This document shows positions 8,735-16,252 of a stretch of DNA of 64,000 bases, one piece after another; positions within the stretch are counted from its first letter, which is position 1; each line of letters begins with the position of its first letter. The stretch lies in assembly GCF_000337775.1 (NCBI RefSeq), contig NZ_AOLQ01000025.1:62001-126000 (forward strand), read 5' to 3'. The notes below the pieces were generated by a model, which saw only the letters and a list, made by a program, of their open reading frames with translations, did not search any database and had not been told where the DNA came from. This DNA comes from Haloarcula vallismortis ATCC 29715 (GTDB taxonomy: Archaea > Halobacteriota > Halobacteria > Halobacteriales > Haloarculaceae). Made by a program: the position numbers and the translations under genes.

Positions 8735-9784
8735 TCAGACCAGTTCGTCGTACGTCTCGACCAGCCGCCGGCCGACCCGATCCAGGCTGTGCTCTCTGGC
8801 CGTCTCCCTGGCGTTCTCGCCCAGCCGCTCCCGCAGGTCGGGGTTCTCGGCGAGGCGCTCCAGTGCTTCGCGGAACTCCGCTTCGTCCGCGCAGATGAGG
8901 CAGTCGTGGCCGTCCTCGTAGTACTCCCGGAACACCGGGATGTCCGAGAGGACGACCGCCTTCCCGCAGGCCATCGCCTCCAGCACAGCGATGCCCTGGT
9001 TCTCGGCCTTCGTCGGGAACAGGTACACGTCGCCGGCCCCGAACGCGCCGCGGATGTCCTCTATCCACCCGGTAAAGGTCACGTTCTCGGGCGGGTCGTT
9101 CACCCACCGCTTGACCGTCTTGGAGGCCTGTGGCCCGGCGTCGTAGGGACCGAACCACGCAAAGTCGTAGTCGGTTTCTTGCGCGAGTTCACAGAACGTC
9201 GTCAGCCCCTTGCGCTCGAAGACGTTGCCGACGGCGAAGACGACCATCCCGTCGAGGTCGTAGCGGTGCCGGTAGTCTTCCCGCAGGTCCTCGTAGCCCG
9301 CCAGCGCGTCGATGTCGACGCCGTTTGTCATCGGCCGTATCGGCGCATCGACGGGATAGGATTCGAGGATTCTCTTCGTGTACTCGGACGGGCAGAGAAC
9401 CATATCGGCCTGCGAATAGAACCACTTCAAGTAGCGCCCCAGCGCCGGCGCAATCAGGTTCGACCCACGGAAACTGTCCCGGAAATCCTCGCGGGTGACG
9501 TGGGCGTGGAGGACGAGCGGGATGTCCGCCTGCGCCGCGTGCTGCGCCACGGCGACGGAGCCGGGTCCGATCATGTTGCAGTGGGCGATGTCGAACTGTC
9601 GGAACACCGGATCGTTGAACGCGATATTGCCACCCAGTGCCCACGCTGGATGGCCCTCCTGCCATGGCGTCGTCTCCACCTCGATGTCAGTCTCGGATAA
9701 CGCCGCCCGCTGGTGGTCCACGGCGGTGCCGATGCCTGACCGGTCGAGGCGGTCGGCCAGTTCGAGATAGTTCAGGACACGCAC
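8735..9784 (-). CDS. Glycosyltransferase family 4 (GT-B fold)
   Basis: A 349-residue protein. The N-terminal domain starts M-R-V-L-N-Y-L-E-L and contains H-A-H-V-T-R-E-D-F. The C-terminal domain has the T-N-G-V-D motif, V-G-N-V-F-E-R-K-G for the nucleotide sugar, and an E-x7-E-type motif in E-N-Q-G-I-A-V-L-E-A-M-A-C-G. The sequence differs clearly from the neighbouring GT4, so it is not a recent duplicate. It is separated from the MFS gene by 21 bases, tail to tail. The acceptor is unknown; membrane glycolipid assembly is one possibility. Confidence 0.87.
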   Translation of the reverse strand: MRVLNYLELADRLDRSGIGTAVDHQRAALSETDIEVETTPWQEGHPAWALGGNIAFNDPVFRQFDIAHCNMIGPGSVAVAQHAAQADIPLVLHAHVTREDFRDSFRGSNLIAPALGRYLKWFYSQADMVLCPSEYTKRILESYPVDAPIRPMTNGVDIDALAGYEDLREDYRHRYDLDGMVVFAVGNVFERKGLTTFCELAQETDYDFAWFGPYDAGPQASKTVKRWVNDPPENVTFTGWIEDIRGAFGAGDVYLFPTKAENQGIAVLEAMACGKAVVLSDIPVFREYYEDGHDCLICADEAEFREALERLAENPDLRERLGENARETAREHSLDRVGRRLVETYDELV

Positions 9785-10120
9785 GTCTCGGGGCTCTCTG
9801 GCCGAGCCGAAAATCCTATCGAATTGGTCTGTGGGGAGGGGATTGGAAGTCTTTACTTTCCAAACGATAGTCTAGAACAGCCAGAAAGTCCGCCCGGGTC
9901 GACTGATTTCACAACCACAGGGTGGGACTGAAAGGGGCGAGACGCTGGGCGTTCGAGACGACGTAAGCACTGGAGCGAACAGAGTGAGCGAAGCGCGCAG
10001 CGAGTCGCAGTAGCCCAGCGTCTCGGGGCTTTCTGGCTGTTCACAAAGCGACCAAATCGCGCGTCGACAATTGCTAGCTCGTTCGGAAGGCATTTTCCCG
10101 CCGCCGACCCAGTACCGCCA
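9785..10120. other. Intergenic stretch with nested inverted-repeat element
   Basis: No coding region is supported here. The stretch is dominated by the 168-base element at 9875-10042, described separately. The remaining 75 bases before rnp4 presumably hold its promoter; no strong TATA is visible. Confidence 0.7.
9875..10042. repeat. Nested perfect inverted-repeat element
   Basis: Two perfect inverted repeats are nested: an outer 14-base pair of arms (9875-9888 and 10029-10042, GAACAGCCAGAAAG) and an inner 13-base pair (9938-9950 and 10013-10025, CGAGACGCTGGGC). The inner loop has a GAGCGAA-like imperfect tandem pattern around 9972-10005. There is no ORF and no transposase. It could be a structured RNA, a transposase-dependent miniature element, or a bidirectional terminator between the GT4 gene and rnp4. 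Confidence 0.8.
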
Positions 10121-10408
10121 ATGACGGACGAGGCGACCATCGCCCGCGAGCGGATCGAGCGCCTCCAGTCGCTCGCCCGCGAGGCCGTACAGGCCGGCAA
10201 GGAGGAACGTGCTCGGTCGTACGTCCTGCGTGCTCGACGCGTCGCCGAGCGTCACCGCCTGCGGCTGCCGCGGTCCTTCGAACGGTCGACGTGTGACGCC
10301 TGTAACACGTATCTCCTGCATGGCCACAACGCCCGGTCTCGAACCCAGTCCGGCCACGTCGTCATCACCTGCGACTGTGGGTCACAGTCCCGCTACCCGT
10401 ACGACTGA
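10121..10408 (+). CDS. rnp4: Ribonuclease P protein component 4 (Rpp21/Rpr2 family)
   Basis: A 95-residue protein with a helical N-terminal half and a zinc ribbon: C-D-A-C near residue 54-57 and C-D-C near residue 87-89. R-S-Y-V-L-R-A-R-R is the conserved basic helix. Rpp21 pairs with Rpp29 on the specificity domain of archaeal RNase P RNA and helps mature tRNA 5' ends. It is followed by a YhbY-type RNA-binding gene 52 bases downstream and the MscS gene, an arrangement common in haloarchaea. Confidence 0.92.
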   Translation: MTDEATIARERIERLQSLAREAVQAGKEERARSYVLRARRVAERHRLRLPRSFERSTCDACNTYLLHGHNARSRTQSGHVVITCDCGSQSRYPYD

Positions 10409-10428
10409 GGTTTCTTTGCGACTACTGG

Positions 10429-10435
10429 TTTTAAG
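10429..10435 (+). promoter_or_regulatory. TATA box before the YhbY-like gene
   Basis: TTTTAAG lies about 26-32 bases before ATG 10461, fitting a leaderless transcript of the YhbY-like and MscS genes separate from rnp4. Confidence 0.55.
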
Positions 10436-10460
10436 GGCCTGTCCTCGCTAAACGGTGTAC

Positions 10461-10709
10461 ATGAGTGATTCTTCTCGACAGTCGCGGATACACGACCTCG
10501 ATGCGACGCTTCGCGTCGGTAAGCACGGCATCGAATCAGTAGCGGACGAACTCGACGACCAGCTGGAGAACACGGACTTGGTGAAGGTGAAGTTCCTCCG
10601 GTCGTCCCGGGGCGGCACGACGGCCGAAGAACTCGCTGAGGACCTGGCCGAGATGGTCAACGCAGAGGTGATTCAGGTCCGGGGCCACACTGCGGTGTTC
10701 GAGAAATGA
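10461..10709 (+). CDS. YhbY/CRM-domain RNA-binding protein
   Basis: An 82-residue single CRM-domain protein. The sequence runs from A-T-L-R-V-G-K-H-G-I-E-S-V, through V-K-V-K-F-L-R-S, to Q-V-R-G-H-T-A-V-F-E. This is the YhbY-type fold with a GxxG-like RNA-contact loop, associated with ribosome assembly or RNA processing. ATG 10461 is preferred over GTG 10455 because of the TATA spacing. Its stop overlaps the MscS start (ATGATG), suggesting coupling. The RNA target is unknown. Confidence 0.87.
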   Translation: MSDSSRQSRIHDLDATLRVGKHGIESVADELDDQLENTDLVKVKFLRSSRGGTTAEELAEDLAEMVNAEVIQVRGHTAVFEK

Positions 10710-11587
10710 TGCAGGTCCAACCGCTCGCCGACTTGCTCGCAGGGTTCGGCGTGCCGGCAGCGGGGTCCATCGCCTCCGCGGTGGTCTTTGTCGTCGTCTT
10801 CGCCCTCGTCTACGTTCTGGGGAAGGCGATTGTCCTGCCTATCGTCGACCGCTCGCTCAAGTCCCGGGACCTCGATGCCCACGCCCGGCGACCGCTGAAG
10901 AAGGTCGTCAGTATCGGCATTGTCTTCGTCGCTATCTCCGTTGCCTTTGGTATGGCCGAGTACGGGAACTTCCTGCAGTCGCTGGCGACTATCGCCGCCG
11001 CGGCGACGCTGGCTATCGGCTTCGCGATGCAGGACGTTATCTCGAACTTCGTCGCCGGCGTGTTCATCTACACCGATAAGCCGTTCCGGATCGGCGACTG
11101 GATCGAGTGGGACGGCAACTCCGGCGTCGTCGAGGACATCAGCCTGCGGGTTTCCCGCGTCCGGACCTTCGACAACGAACTGCTGACCGTGCCGAACTCG
11201 AACCTGACAGACGGCGTCATCAAGAACCCCGTCGCGAAGGAGCAGCTTCGACTCAAATTCATGTTCGGCATCGGCTACGACGACGACATCGACAAGGCGA
11301 CCGAGATAATTCTGGAAGAGGCCAGAGACCATCCGGGCATCATGGACGACCCCGAGCCCTCGGTCCGACTGACCGAACTCGGCGACTCCTCTGTCGGCCT
11401 CCAGTCCCGTATCTGGATCGAAGACCCGAGCCGCGCCGACTTCGTCAAGACACGCGGCGAGTACGTCACGTCAGTCAAGGAGCGGTTCGATGCGGAGGAC
11501 ATCAACATCCCGTACCCGAACCGGACCATCGGCGGCGGGCTGGAGATGACTGGGCTCGACAGCGTCGTGGAACCGGCTGACGACTAG
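10706..11587 (+). CDS. MscS-family mechanosensitive ion channel
   Basis: About 293 residues. Three N-terminal membrane helices end in a Gly/Ala-rich pore helix (A-A-A-T-L-A-I-G-F-A-M-Q). The cytoplasmic beta domain starts with D-V-I-S-N-F-V-A-G-V-F-I and includes the family segment P-F-R-I-G-D-W-I and V-P-N-S-N-L. Such channels open under hypo-osmotic stress and release solutes, relevant to a halophile. The start is ATG 10706 or ATG 10709. It overlaps the YhbY-like gene and is followed by a T-run. Confidence 0.93.
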   Translation: MMQVQPLADLLAGFGVPAAGSIASAVVFVVVFALVYVLGKAIVLPIVDRSLKSRDLDAHARRPLKKVVSIGIVFVAISVAFGMAEYGNFLQSLATIAAAATLAIGFAMQDVISNFVAGVFIYTDKPFRIGDWIEWDGNSGVVEDISLRVSRVRTFDNELLTVPNSNLTDGVIKNPVAKEQLRLKFMFGIGYDDDIDKATEIILEEARDHPGIMDDPEPSVRLTELGDSSVGLQSRIWIEDPSRADFVKTRGEYVTSVKERFDAEDINIPYPNRTIGGGLEMTGLDSVVEPADD

Positions 11588-11602
11588 GGACAGGTCGGCG
11601 GC

Positions 11603-11608
11603 TTTTTT
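11603..11608 (+). terminator. T-run terminator after the MscS gene
   Basis: TTTTTT about 15 bases after the stop codon, preceded by a GC-rich stretch. Archaeal RNA polymerase commonly terminates at such U-tracts. Confidence 0.5.
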
Positions 11609-11756
11609 CGGTGATCGCGGAACGTGACTGCTGTACCAGTGTCTGGTGCTTGGCTCGATACTGTGGCTTGTGCCTGCATGTACGGGAGGACCAGAGGCGA
11701 TGCTCCCAGATCCACGGACGGGGCACAGATAGTGGGGTGAGGGAAACGCTCATGTT

Positions 11757-11780
11757 GTGTGTGAGCGACACACGTTGTAT
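11757..11780 (+). promoter_or_regulatory. Inverted repeat beside the TATA of the GH13-like gene
   Basis: GTGTGT, a 5-base spacer and ACACAC form a perfect inverted repeat at 11757-11773, directly before TTGTAT at 11775-11780. The second element lies 34 bases before ATG 11814. A repressor site over the BRE/TATA is a reasonable guess. Confidence 0.4.
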
Positions 11781-11813
11781 GAGCGAACCGGACAGGCCAC
11801 GGGATGACGGCCG

Positions 11814-14204
11814 ATGACACGTTCAAGTTTCCTACCCGATGCGACGGACTCGCTGTGTACGTGGCAGCGTGAGCGACTCGACGAGCACGATAGCCGGTTC
11901 GAAGCGGCAACGCAAATCACGTCCCGGCTCGGTGCACACTGGCGGGACAGCCACGCGGAGTTCGGGTTCTGGACGCCAGAGCTCGTCGGTGAGGTGCCGG
12001 CCAACGCCGTTGAGCTCGAACTGCTGACGGCGACCGAGTCGGTCGACTTGACCGCCGCCGAGCAGACCGTTACCTTCGACAGACAGCTCGTGGAGACACG
12101 TCGGGAAGGAGAGTTTACGTGGGCGGCTGTGGACGGACCACGGCCAGGGACGCGCGACCAGCTCGGAACCCTCTACCGCCTCAGCTACGAACAGGACGGC
12201 GGCCGGGAGACCATCACCGACCCGTTCGCGGACTCACTGCCCTTCGGTGCCTACGGGCCCCCGGAACTGTACGACATGGACCGCCTTGATGAGCAACGGG
12301 ACGACCGGGCGTACTTTCAGGCGCTCGTGGAGGACGGCGTCGCCCCGCACGCCCACGAAGACGATGGACTGCCCCGATTCGAGCCTGCGACAAGTATGCT
12401 CGAAGTCCACCCGGGAACCGCAACGGAGTCGGGCACGCTCGCTGGACTCACCGAGCTATTCGATCAGATCGGCCAGAAACAGCGTGACGACGAGGCGTTG
12501 ACGCCGGCCGAACGTAACTTCACCGGCTACGACGCCATCCAGCTAATGCCACTCGCGCCCATCACACAGAACGAGGACGAGCTGGGCTACTGGCTACCTG
12601 AGACCGAGAGCAAGACGCAACTCATGGCGACGGTCAGACGGCCAGACATGGTAAACTGGGGGTACGATATCGTCGTCTCTGGGTTCGGAACGGTCAATCC
12701 GGCGATCTTGGAGAGCCGTCGGCCGGACGAACTCGTCGACCTCATCGCGACCCTGCACACGATGTCCGACCCGGTCAAGGTCGTCTTCGACATCGCGCTG
12801 GGCCACGCCGATAACGGGGCGCTCCCCCTGCTCAACGACGAGTGGTTCGCAGGACCGGGGATGTACGGACAGGAACTCGACTACACTCAGCCGATTGTCC
12901 GTGCGGGCCTGCTCGAACTCCAGCGCCGCAAGATGGATTTCGGGGCAGACGGAATCCGCGTCGACGGCGCACAGGACTTCACGAACTGGGACCCCGAGGC
13001 TGAAGAGGAGTGGCACGACGACGAGTACCTCGCCGAGATGGACCGGGTAACACAGGAGGTGGCCGGCGTCGAGTACCGCCCGTGGATGATCTACGAGGAC
13101 GGCCGCCCGTGGCCGCGCTCGGACTGGGAACTCGCCTCCACGTACCGGACGCTCATCGAGGAACACCCCCACGCCTACCAGTGGGGGCCAGTTACGTTCG
13201 CCCACAACACGCCGGCGCTCCAGACGTTCTGGGCGACGAAGTGGTGGCGCGTCCGCGAGGTCGCGGATATGGGCGAGAACTGGATTTCCGGGGTCGCGAA
13301 CCACGACACGATCCGACGCGGGACACAGCTCGACCCGGACCCGCCGTTCAGCCAGCCACAGATAAACCGATATCTCGGCGATAGCCGGCAGGAACAACTC
13401 GAACGAGCCTACAACAACCCCGCCACGACAATCCTGTTTCACGGCTTCATGCCCGGCTGTCCGATGGATTTCACGCACGCTAACATGCGAGCCCCGTGGG
13501 GCTTCGTCCGCGATACGGACCCCGTCTGGAACCTGAAAGTCCTCGCCGAGGAGAAGAACTTCCCTGAGTGGCAGATTCGTGACCGCGACTTCGAAGACGA
13601 CCGGTTTTTCACCCGTCTCAAGGGGTGGGGTTTCGAAAGCCGCGAGGAACTGAGCGCGTTCCTGGCACGTCTCAGCGACGCGGTCAGCATGACCGACTAC
13701 GACAAGGCGGAGATGGCGGCGCTGCTTTCGGTGGTCGAGACACCCGTCGGGGACGACCTCTCCGTCGAGGACCTAGAACAACTGGGTCTCGACTGGATGC
13801 GTGATGTCGCTCACTTCGCCACGCTATCACACTGGACCGACACACAGGACGACGGTCGAACCGCGTTCGACCTCGAGGTCAGACGGTTCCGCCACGAGCA
13901 CGACTGGGTGACGGCAGATTTCACGGGCGACGATGAACTCGACTACGTCTATCCGACTGATGGGACAGTGCTGTACTACGGCTATCGCACCGATCCGGAG
14001 ACCGGCGAAGAACTCCTGTTCGTGGGGACCATGGAGGGGGTTGCTGAAACCGTCACTCCCAGTCACCTCGTCGATGTCGACGAAAACGGCTGGGAGGTCG
14101 CGCTCGCCTCGCCAGGGCTGGCAGTCGAGGATCCAGGCGAACCGATACCGCTCGCTGACAGCCAGGCCGTGCTCTTCAGTCGCGTTACTGAGAGCGAATC
14201 GTAG
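11814..14204 (+). CDS. gghA: GH13-like glycoside hydrolase, probable glucosylglycerol hydrolase
   Basis: A 796-residue protein with the four GH13 regions. Region I is D326-I-A-L-G-H331. Region II is G-I-R382-V-D384, with D384 the nucleophile candidate. Region III is M-I-Y-E428-D, with E428 the acid/base candidate. Region IV is G-V-A-N-H497-D498-T. The long N-terminal domain (about 1-240) and the overall pattern resemble cyanobacterial GghA (Slr1670), which breaks glucosylglycerol, a compatible solute, into glucose and glycerol. This assignment is from memory of the family. An unusual alpha-amylase-clan enzyme with another substrate remains possible. It stands alone, with a possible operator upstream. 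Confidence 0.65.
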   Translation: MTRSSFLPDATDSLCTWQRERLDEHDSRFEAATQITSRLGAHWRDSHAEFGFWTPELVGEVPANAVELELLTATESVDLTAAEQTVTFDRQLVETRREGEFTWAAVDGPRPGTRDQLGTLYRLSYEQDGGRETITDPFADSLPFGAYGPPELYDMDRLDEQRDDRAYFQALVEDGVAPHAHEDDGLPRFEPATSMLEVHPGTATESGTLAGLTELFDQIGQKQRDDEALTPAERNFTGYDAIQLMPLAPITQNEDELGYWLPETESKTQLMATVRRPDMVNWGYDIVVSGFGTVNPAILESRRPDELVDLIATLHTMSDPVKVVFDIALGHADNGALPLLNDEWFAGPGMYGQELDYTQPIVRAGLLELQRRKMDFGADGIRVDGAQDFTNWDPEAEEEWHDDEYLAEMDRVTQEVAGVEYRPWMIYEDGRPWPRSDWELASTYRTLIEEHPHAYQWGPVTFAHNTPALQTFWATKWWRVREVADMGENWISGVANHDTIRRGTQLDPDPPFSQPQINRYLGDSRQEQLERAYNNPATTILFHGFMPGCPMDFTHANMRAPWGFVRDTDPVWNLKVLAEEKNFPEWQIRDRDFEDDRFFTRLKGWGFESREELSAFLARLSDAVSMTDYDKAEMAALLSVVETPVGDDLSVEDLEQLGLDWMRDVAHFATLSHWTDTQDDGRTAFDLEVRRFRHEHDWVTADFTGDDELDYVYPTDGTVLYYGYRTDPETGEELLFVGTMEGVAETVTPSHLVDVDENGWEVALASPGLAVEDPGEPIPLADSQAVLFSRVTESES

Positions 14205-14581
14205 CGACGTCACATAATACGCTGTGTTCACTGCGAAGTGGAGCGACGTGTCGTGTCGAGGTCGTGAACACCTACACAAAGGCGCGTACGGACTCGTCCA
14301 GAGTAGCACCACCTGGTTCGACTTAGCGGCCGTGATACGGCGAAAAGGCGGAATTCAGATATCAGACGAGTCTGTCTTTTTGATTTCCACGGCACAACGC
14401 AATCGCGGCGCTCTCGCCCAGCGAAACTACAAAGCCGAATATATCAATGAGAAAGAACCGAGATTGGTGCTCTCTGGCTTACTTCATCCTGGCCGTTTCT
14501 ATGACCAGGTTTTCTCCACGGAATGGGAAACAGAGCCTTCGGACGCTCTGTCTGCCAAACGTTGGCCGTCACAAAACGGGA
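14205..14581. other. Intergenic stretch without recognisable gene
   Basis: I see no supported gene. An open frame runs through it and on into the tRNA gene, but it has no family signal. A perfect 7-base hairpin with an 8-base loop (14530-14551) lies about 30 bases beyond the tRNA 3' end and could end or process the tRNA transcript. Confidence 0.6.
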
Positions 14582-14656
14582 CGGGCGCTGAGGGATTTGA
14601 ACCCCCGACGGTTTGGTCCGAAGCCAAGCACTCTGTCCAAGCTGAGCTAAGCGCCC
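14582..14656 (-). tRNA. tRNA-Arg (anticodon TCG)
   Basis: On the minus strand a full cloverleaf can be drawn. The acceptor stem is GGGCGCT/AGCGCCC, the D-stem GCTC/GAGT (G-T closing pair) and the T-arm GGGGG-TTCAAAT-CCCTC. The anticodon loop CTTCGGA has TCG at positions 34-36. The discriminator base is G. The anticodon stem CTTGG/CCAAA has four good pairs and one C-A mismatch at its base (27-43). No intron and no encoded CCA are seen. Confidence 0.87.
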
Positions 14657-14684
14657 TACGTACAATGGTATGATGACGTTATGG

Positions 14685-14690
14685 TTTAAA
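14685..14690 (-). promoter_or_regulatory. TATA box of the tRNA-Arg gene
   Basis: TTTAAA lies 29-34 bases upstream of the tRNA 5' end on the minus strand, inside the short palindrome GGTTTAAACC (14683-14692). Confidence 0.6.
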
Positions 14691-14730
14691 CCAACCGGTT
14701 CCGCCGCGCGATGGTCCCGCAGTCACGGGA

Positions 14731-15006
14731 TTACTCCGAAACCGCTTCAGCCGCATCGGAATCAGTGTCAGCGGAGACTTCAGCCACGACAGCCTCCGTG
14801 TCGACGCCCCGTTCCTCGGCGAGTGCCTCGATGAGTGCGCGCTGTTCGGCCAGTTCGTCTTCCATTCCGTCAACGCGGGCGTTCGTCTCGTCGACGGTGC
14901 TTCGCAGATCTTCGAGCTGTGTCTTCAACTCGTTGACCTTCTTGTAGAGGTCCTCGGCGATGTCGGCAACCTTCTGTATCTTTTTCGCGGTGGAACCCAA
15001 TCCCAT
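14731..15006 (-). CDS. Haloarchaeal coiled-coil protein (DUF5798-like)
   Basis: A 91-residue protein. After M-G-L-G-S-T-A-K-K-I-Q it is one long heptad-patterned helix (about residues 8-65), then a Glu/Ala/Val-rich acidic tail. No catalytic motif is seen. It resembles the short haloarchaeal family DUF5798, of unknown function. ATG 15006 is preferred over 15012, since family members begin with M-G-L-G. It lies between the tRNA gene and a divergent membrane-protein gene. Confidence 0.7.
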   Translation of the reverse strand: MGLGSTAKKIQKVADIAEDLYKKVNELKTQLEDLRSTVDETNARVDGMEDELAEQRALIEALAEERGVDTEAVVAEVSADTDSDAAEAVSE

Positions 15007-15085
15007 AGCCATGGCTACGGAGAGCCGACATTTCCTCGTTTCGCTCGAACGTCGCTGTTAAGACGCCGCCGGACACAGCGACGAT

Positions 15086-15499
15086 ATGGACGATTTGCGG
15101 CTCGCGCCAACTGTCGGTATCGTCGGCTGCGTTCTGTATCTCCTCGCGCTCGCAGTTCCGTACGGCCTCGTCGAGACGACGAGCGCCGTGGGAGCGTACT
15201 ACAGCTCGGGGGCGTTGTCCCCGCTGTTGCCGGGCGTGTTCGCGCTCGTCTGCATCATCGTGCTGGCGGCCGGCCGCGAGGGCCGGTCGGACCCGAGCGT
15301 CGCGGCGGGCGCGAGCATCGGTATGGGCGTGTTCATCGTCGCCCTGAGCCTACTCTGGGCGGTCACCGTCCCCGAAAGCCTCGTACTGGGACTGACCGAG
15401 TCGACGCTGATGGAACACCACCGCTGGGGCGTCGTCGCCGCTGGCTGTCTCATCCCGCTTGGTGGGACGTGGTTTGCGCGGGCGCTGGACCTGCTGTAG
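15086..15499 (+). CDS. Four-helix membrane protein, function unknown
   Basis: A 137-residue protein with four hydrophobic segments (about residues 8-28, 42-62, 72-95 and 112-132) and short loops. The loop after the second segment is charged (G-R-E-G-R-S-D-P-S). It looks like a conserved haloarchaeal membrane family without a known role. It lies between the divergent coiled-coil gene and the SRP RNA gene on the same strand. Confidence 0.75.
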   Translation: MDDLRLAPTVGIVGCVLYLLALAVPYGLVETTSAVGAYYSSGALSPLLPGVFALVCIIVLAAGREGRSDPSVAAGASIGMGVFIVALSLLWAVTVPESLVLGLTESTLMEHHRWGVVAAGCLIPLGGTWFARALDLL

Positions 15500-15552
15500 G
15501 CCCGTCTCCCTACCGGGGCGTCGTCCAGCGGTCTGGGCGCATCCGAAAGGCC

Positions 15553-15559
15553 CTTATGG
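15553..15559 (+). promoter_or_regulatory. TATA box of the SRP RNA gene
   Basis: CTTATGG centred about 25 bases before the proposed RNA 5' end at 15581. Confidence 0.55.
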
Positions 15560-15580
15560 GGTGGCGGCGGAGTTTCAGAT

Positions 15581-15886
15581 GGACTAGGTCGGGGGGCTAG
15601 GCCCCCCTCCTCGCCCGCACTGTGGTCTTGAGCGGGGACCGAACACCGGGGGCGTCCGGTCTGACGGACGTGGACCCCGTAAGCTAACGTGGAAGCCTCG
15701 TCCCACGGGGACGGCGGTCCACGTGGTCGCACCTGCAGGGGTGTGCCCACGTGGTTAAACGATGGCACTCCGCCAGGCACGGAAGTGAGCAGCGGACCAT
15801 CGAACACCCGTCGCTCGTGGGGTCGCGGGGTGGAGGAGGCAAACGGGATTACCCGCGTCCGAACGCCGGGCCATCCTGGCTGTCCG
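15581..15886 (+). ncRNA. ffs: 7S signal recognition particle RNA
   Basis: A GC-rich structured region of about 305 bases, the usual archaeal length. The near-invariant helix 8 sequence GGAAGTGAGCAGC is at 15781-15793, where SRP54 binds. The 5' part (CTAGGTCGGGGGG followed by CCCCCCTCCTCGCCCGCA) matches the archaeal Alu-domain start. The RNA scaffolds SRP19 and SRP54 and targets secretory proteins to the membrane. Ends are approximate to a few bases. Confidence 0.9.
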
Positions 15887-16252
15887 TTCCATTCATATCT
15901 CTTGTCTCTACGAACAGCGTTGGTGCAGGTAACCGAACAGTCCTCGAAACGTTCTGTGGGAATACAACTATAATAACCGGGTACTGCTGAGTGTTTACTT
16001 CTGTATTAGGCTATTCCTGATTATAATACCAGATTTATGTGCCCATACAACTATTTTCTCGCTATATATCTTTTATTGCTCCAGTTATTTCCATCTTATT
16101 GCGAATTTGTAGCTATATATGATTTAAATGGGAGACGTAGTATTACAATCCTGCGTACGCGTCTATATCTATACTAATATTTCTGTATATAGATCTCAGC
16201 GTAGCGTCGGTACGACCAATTTCGGCTTTCCGTCGCTGTCTGGTCTCGAAGA
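15887..16252. other. AT-rich intergenic stretch
   Basis: About 365 bases without a supported gene. The middle (about 15960-16200) is strikingly AT-rich, with many TATA-like words (TATATATC, GATTTAAATG, CTATATCTATAC), unlike the flanking DNA. No repeats, IS ends or RNA genes are recognised. Confidence 0.7.

Noticed and set aside
9875-10042. Insertion sequence
   Set aside because: The element is only 168 bases with no transposase frame; it could at most be a miniature, dependent element.
14224-14673. A 149-codon open frame after the GH13-like gene
   Set aside because: It runs through the tRNA-Arg gene on the opposite strand, has mixed composition and no family signal.
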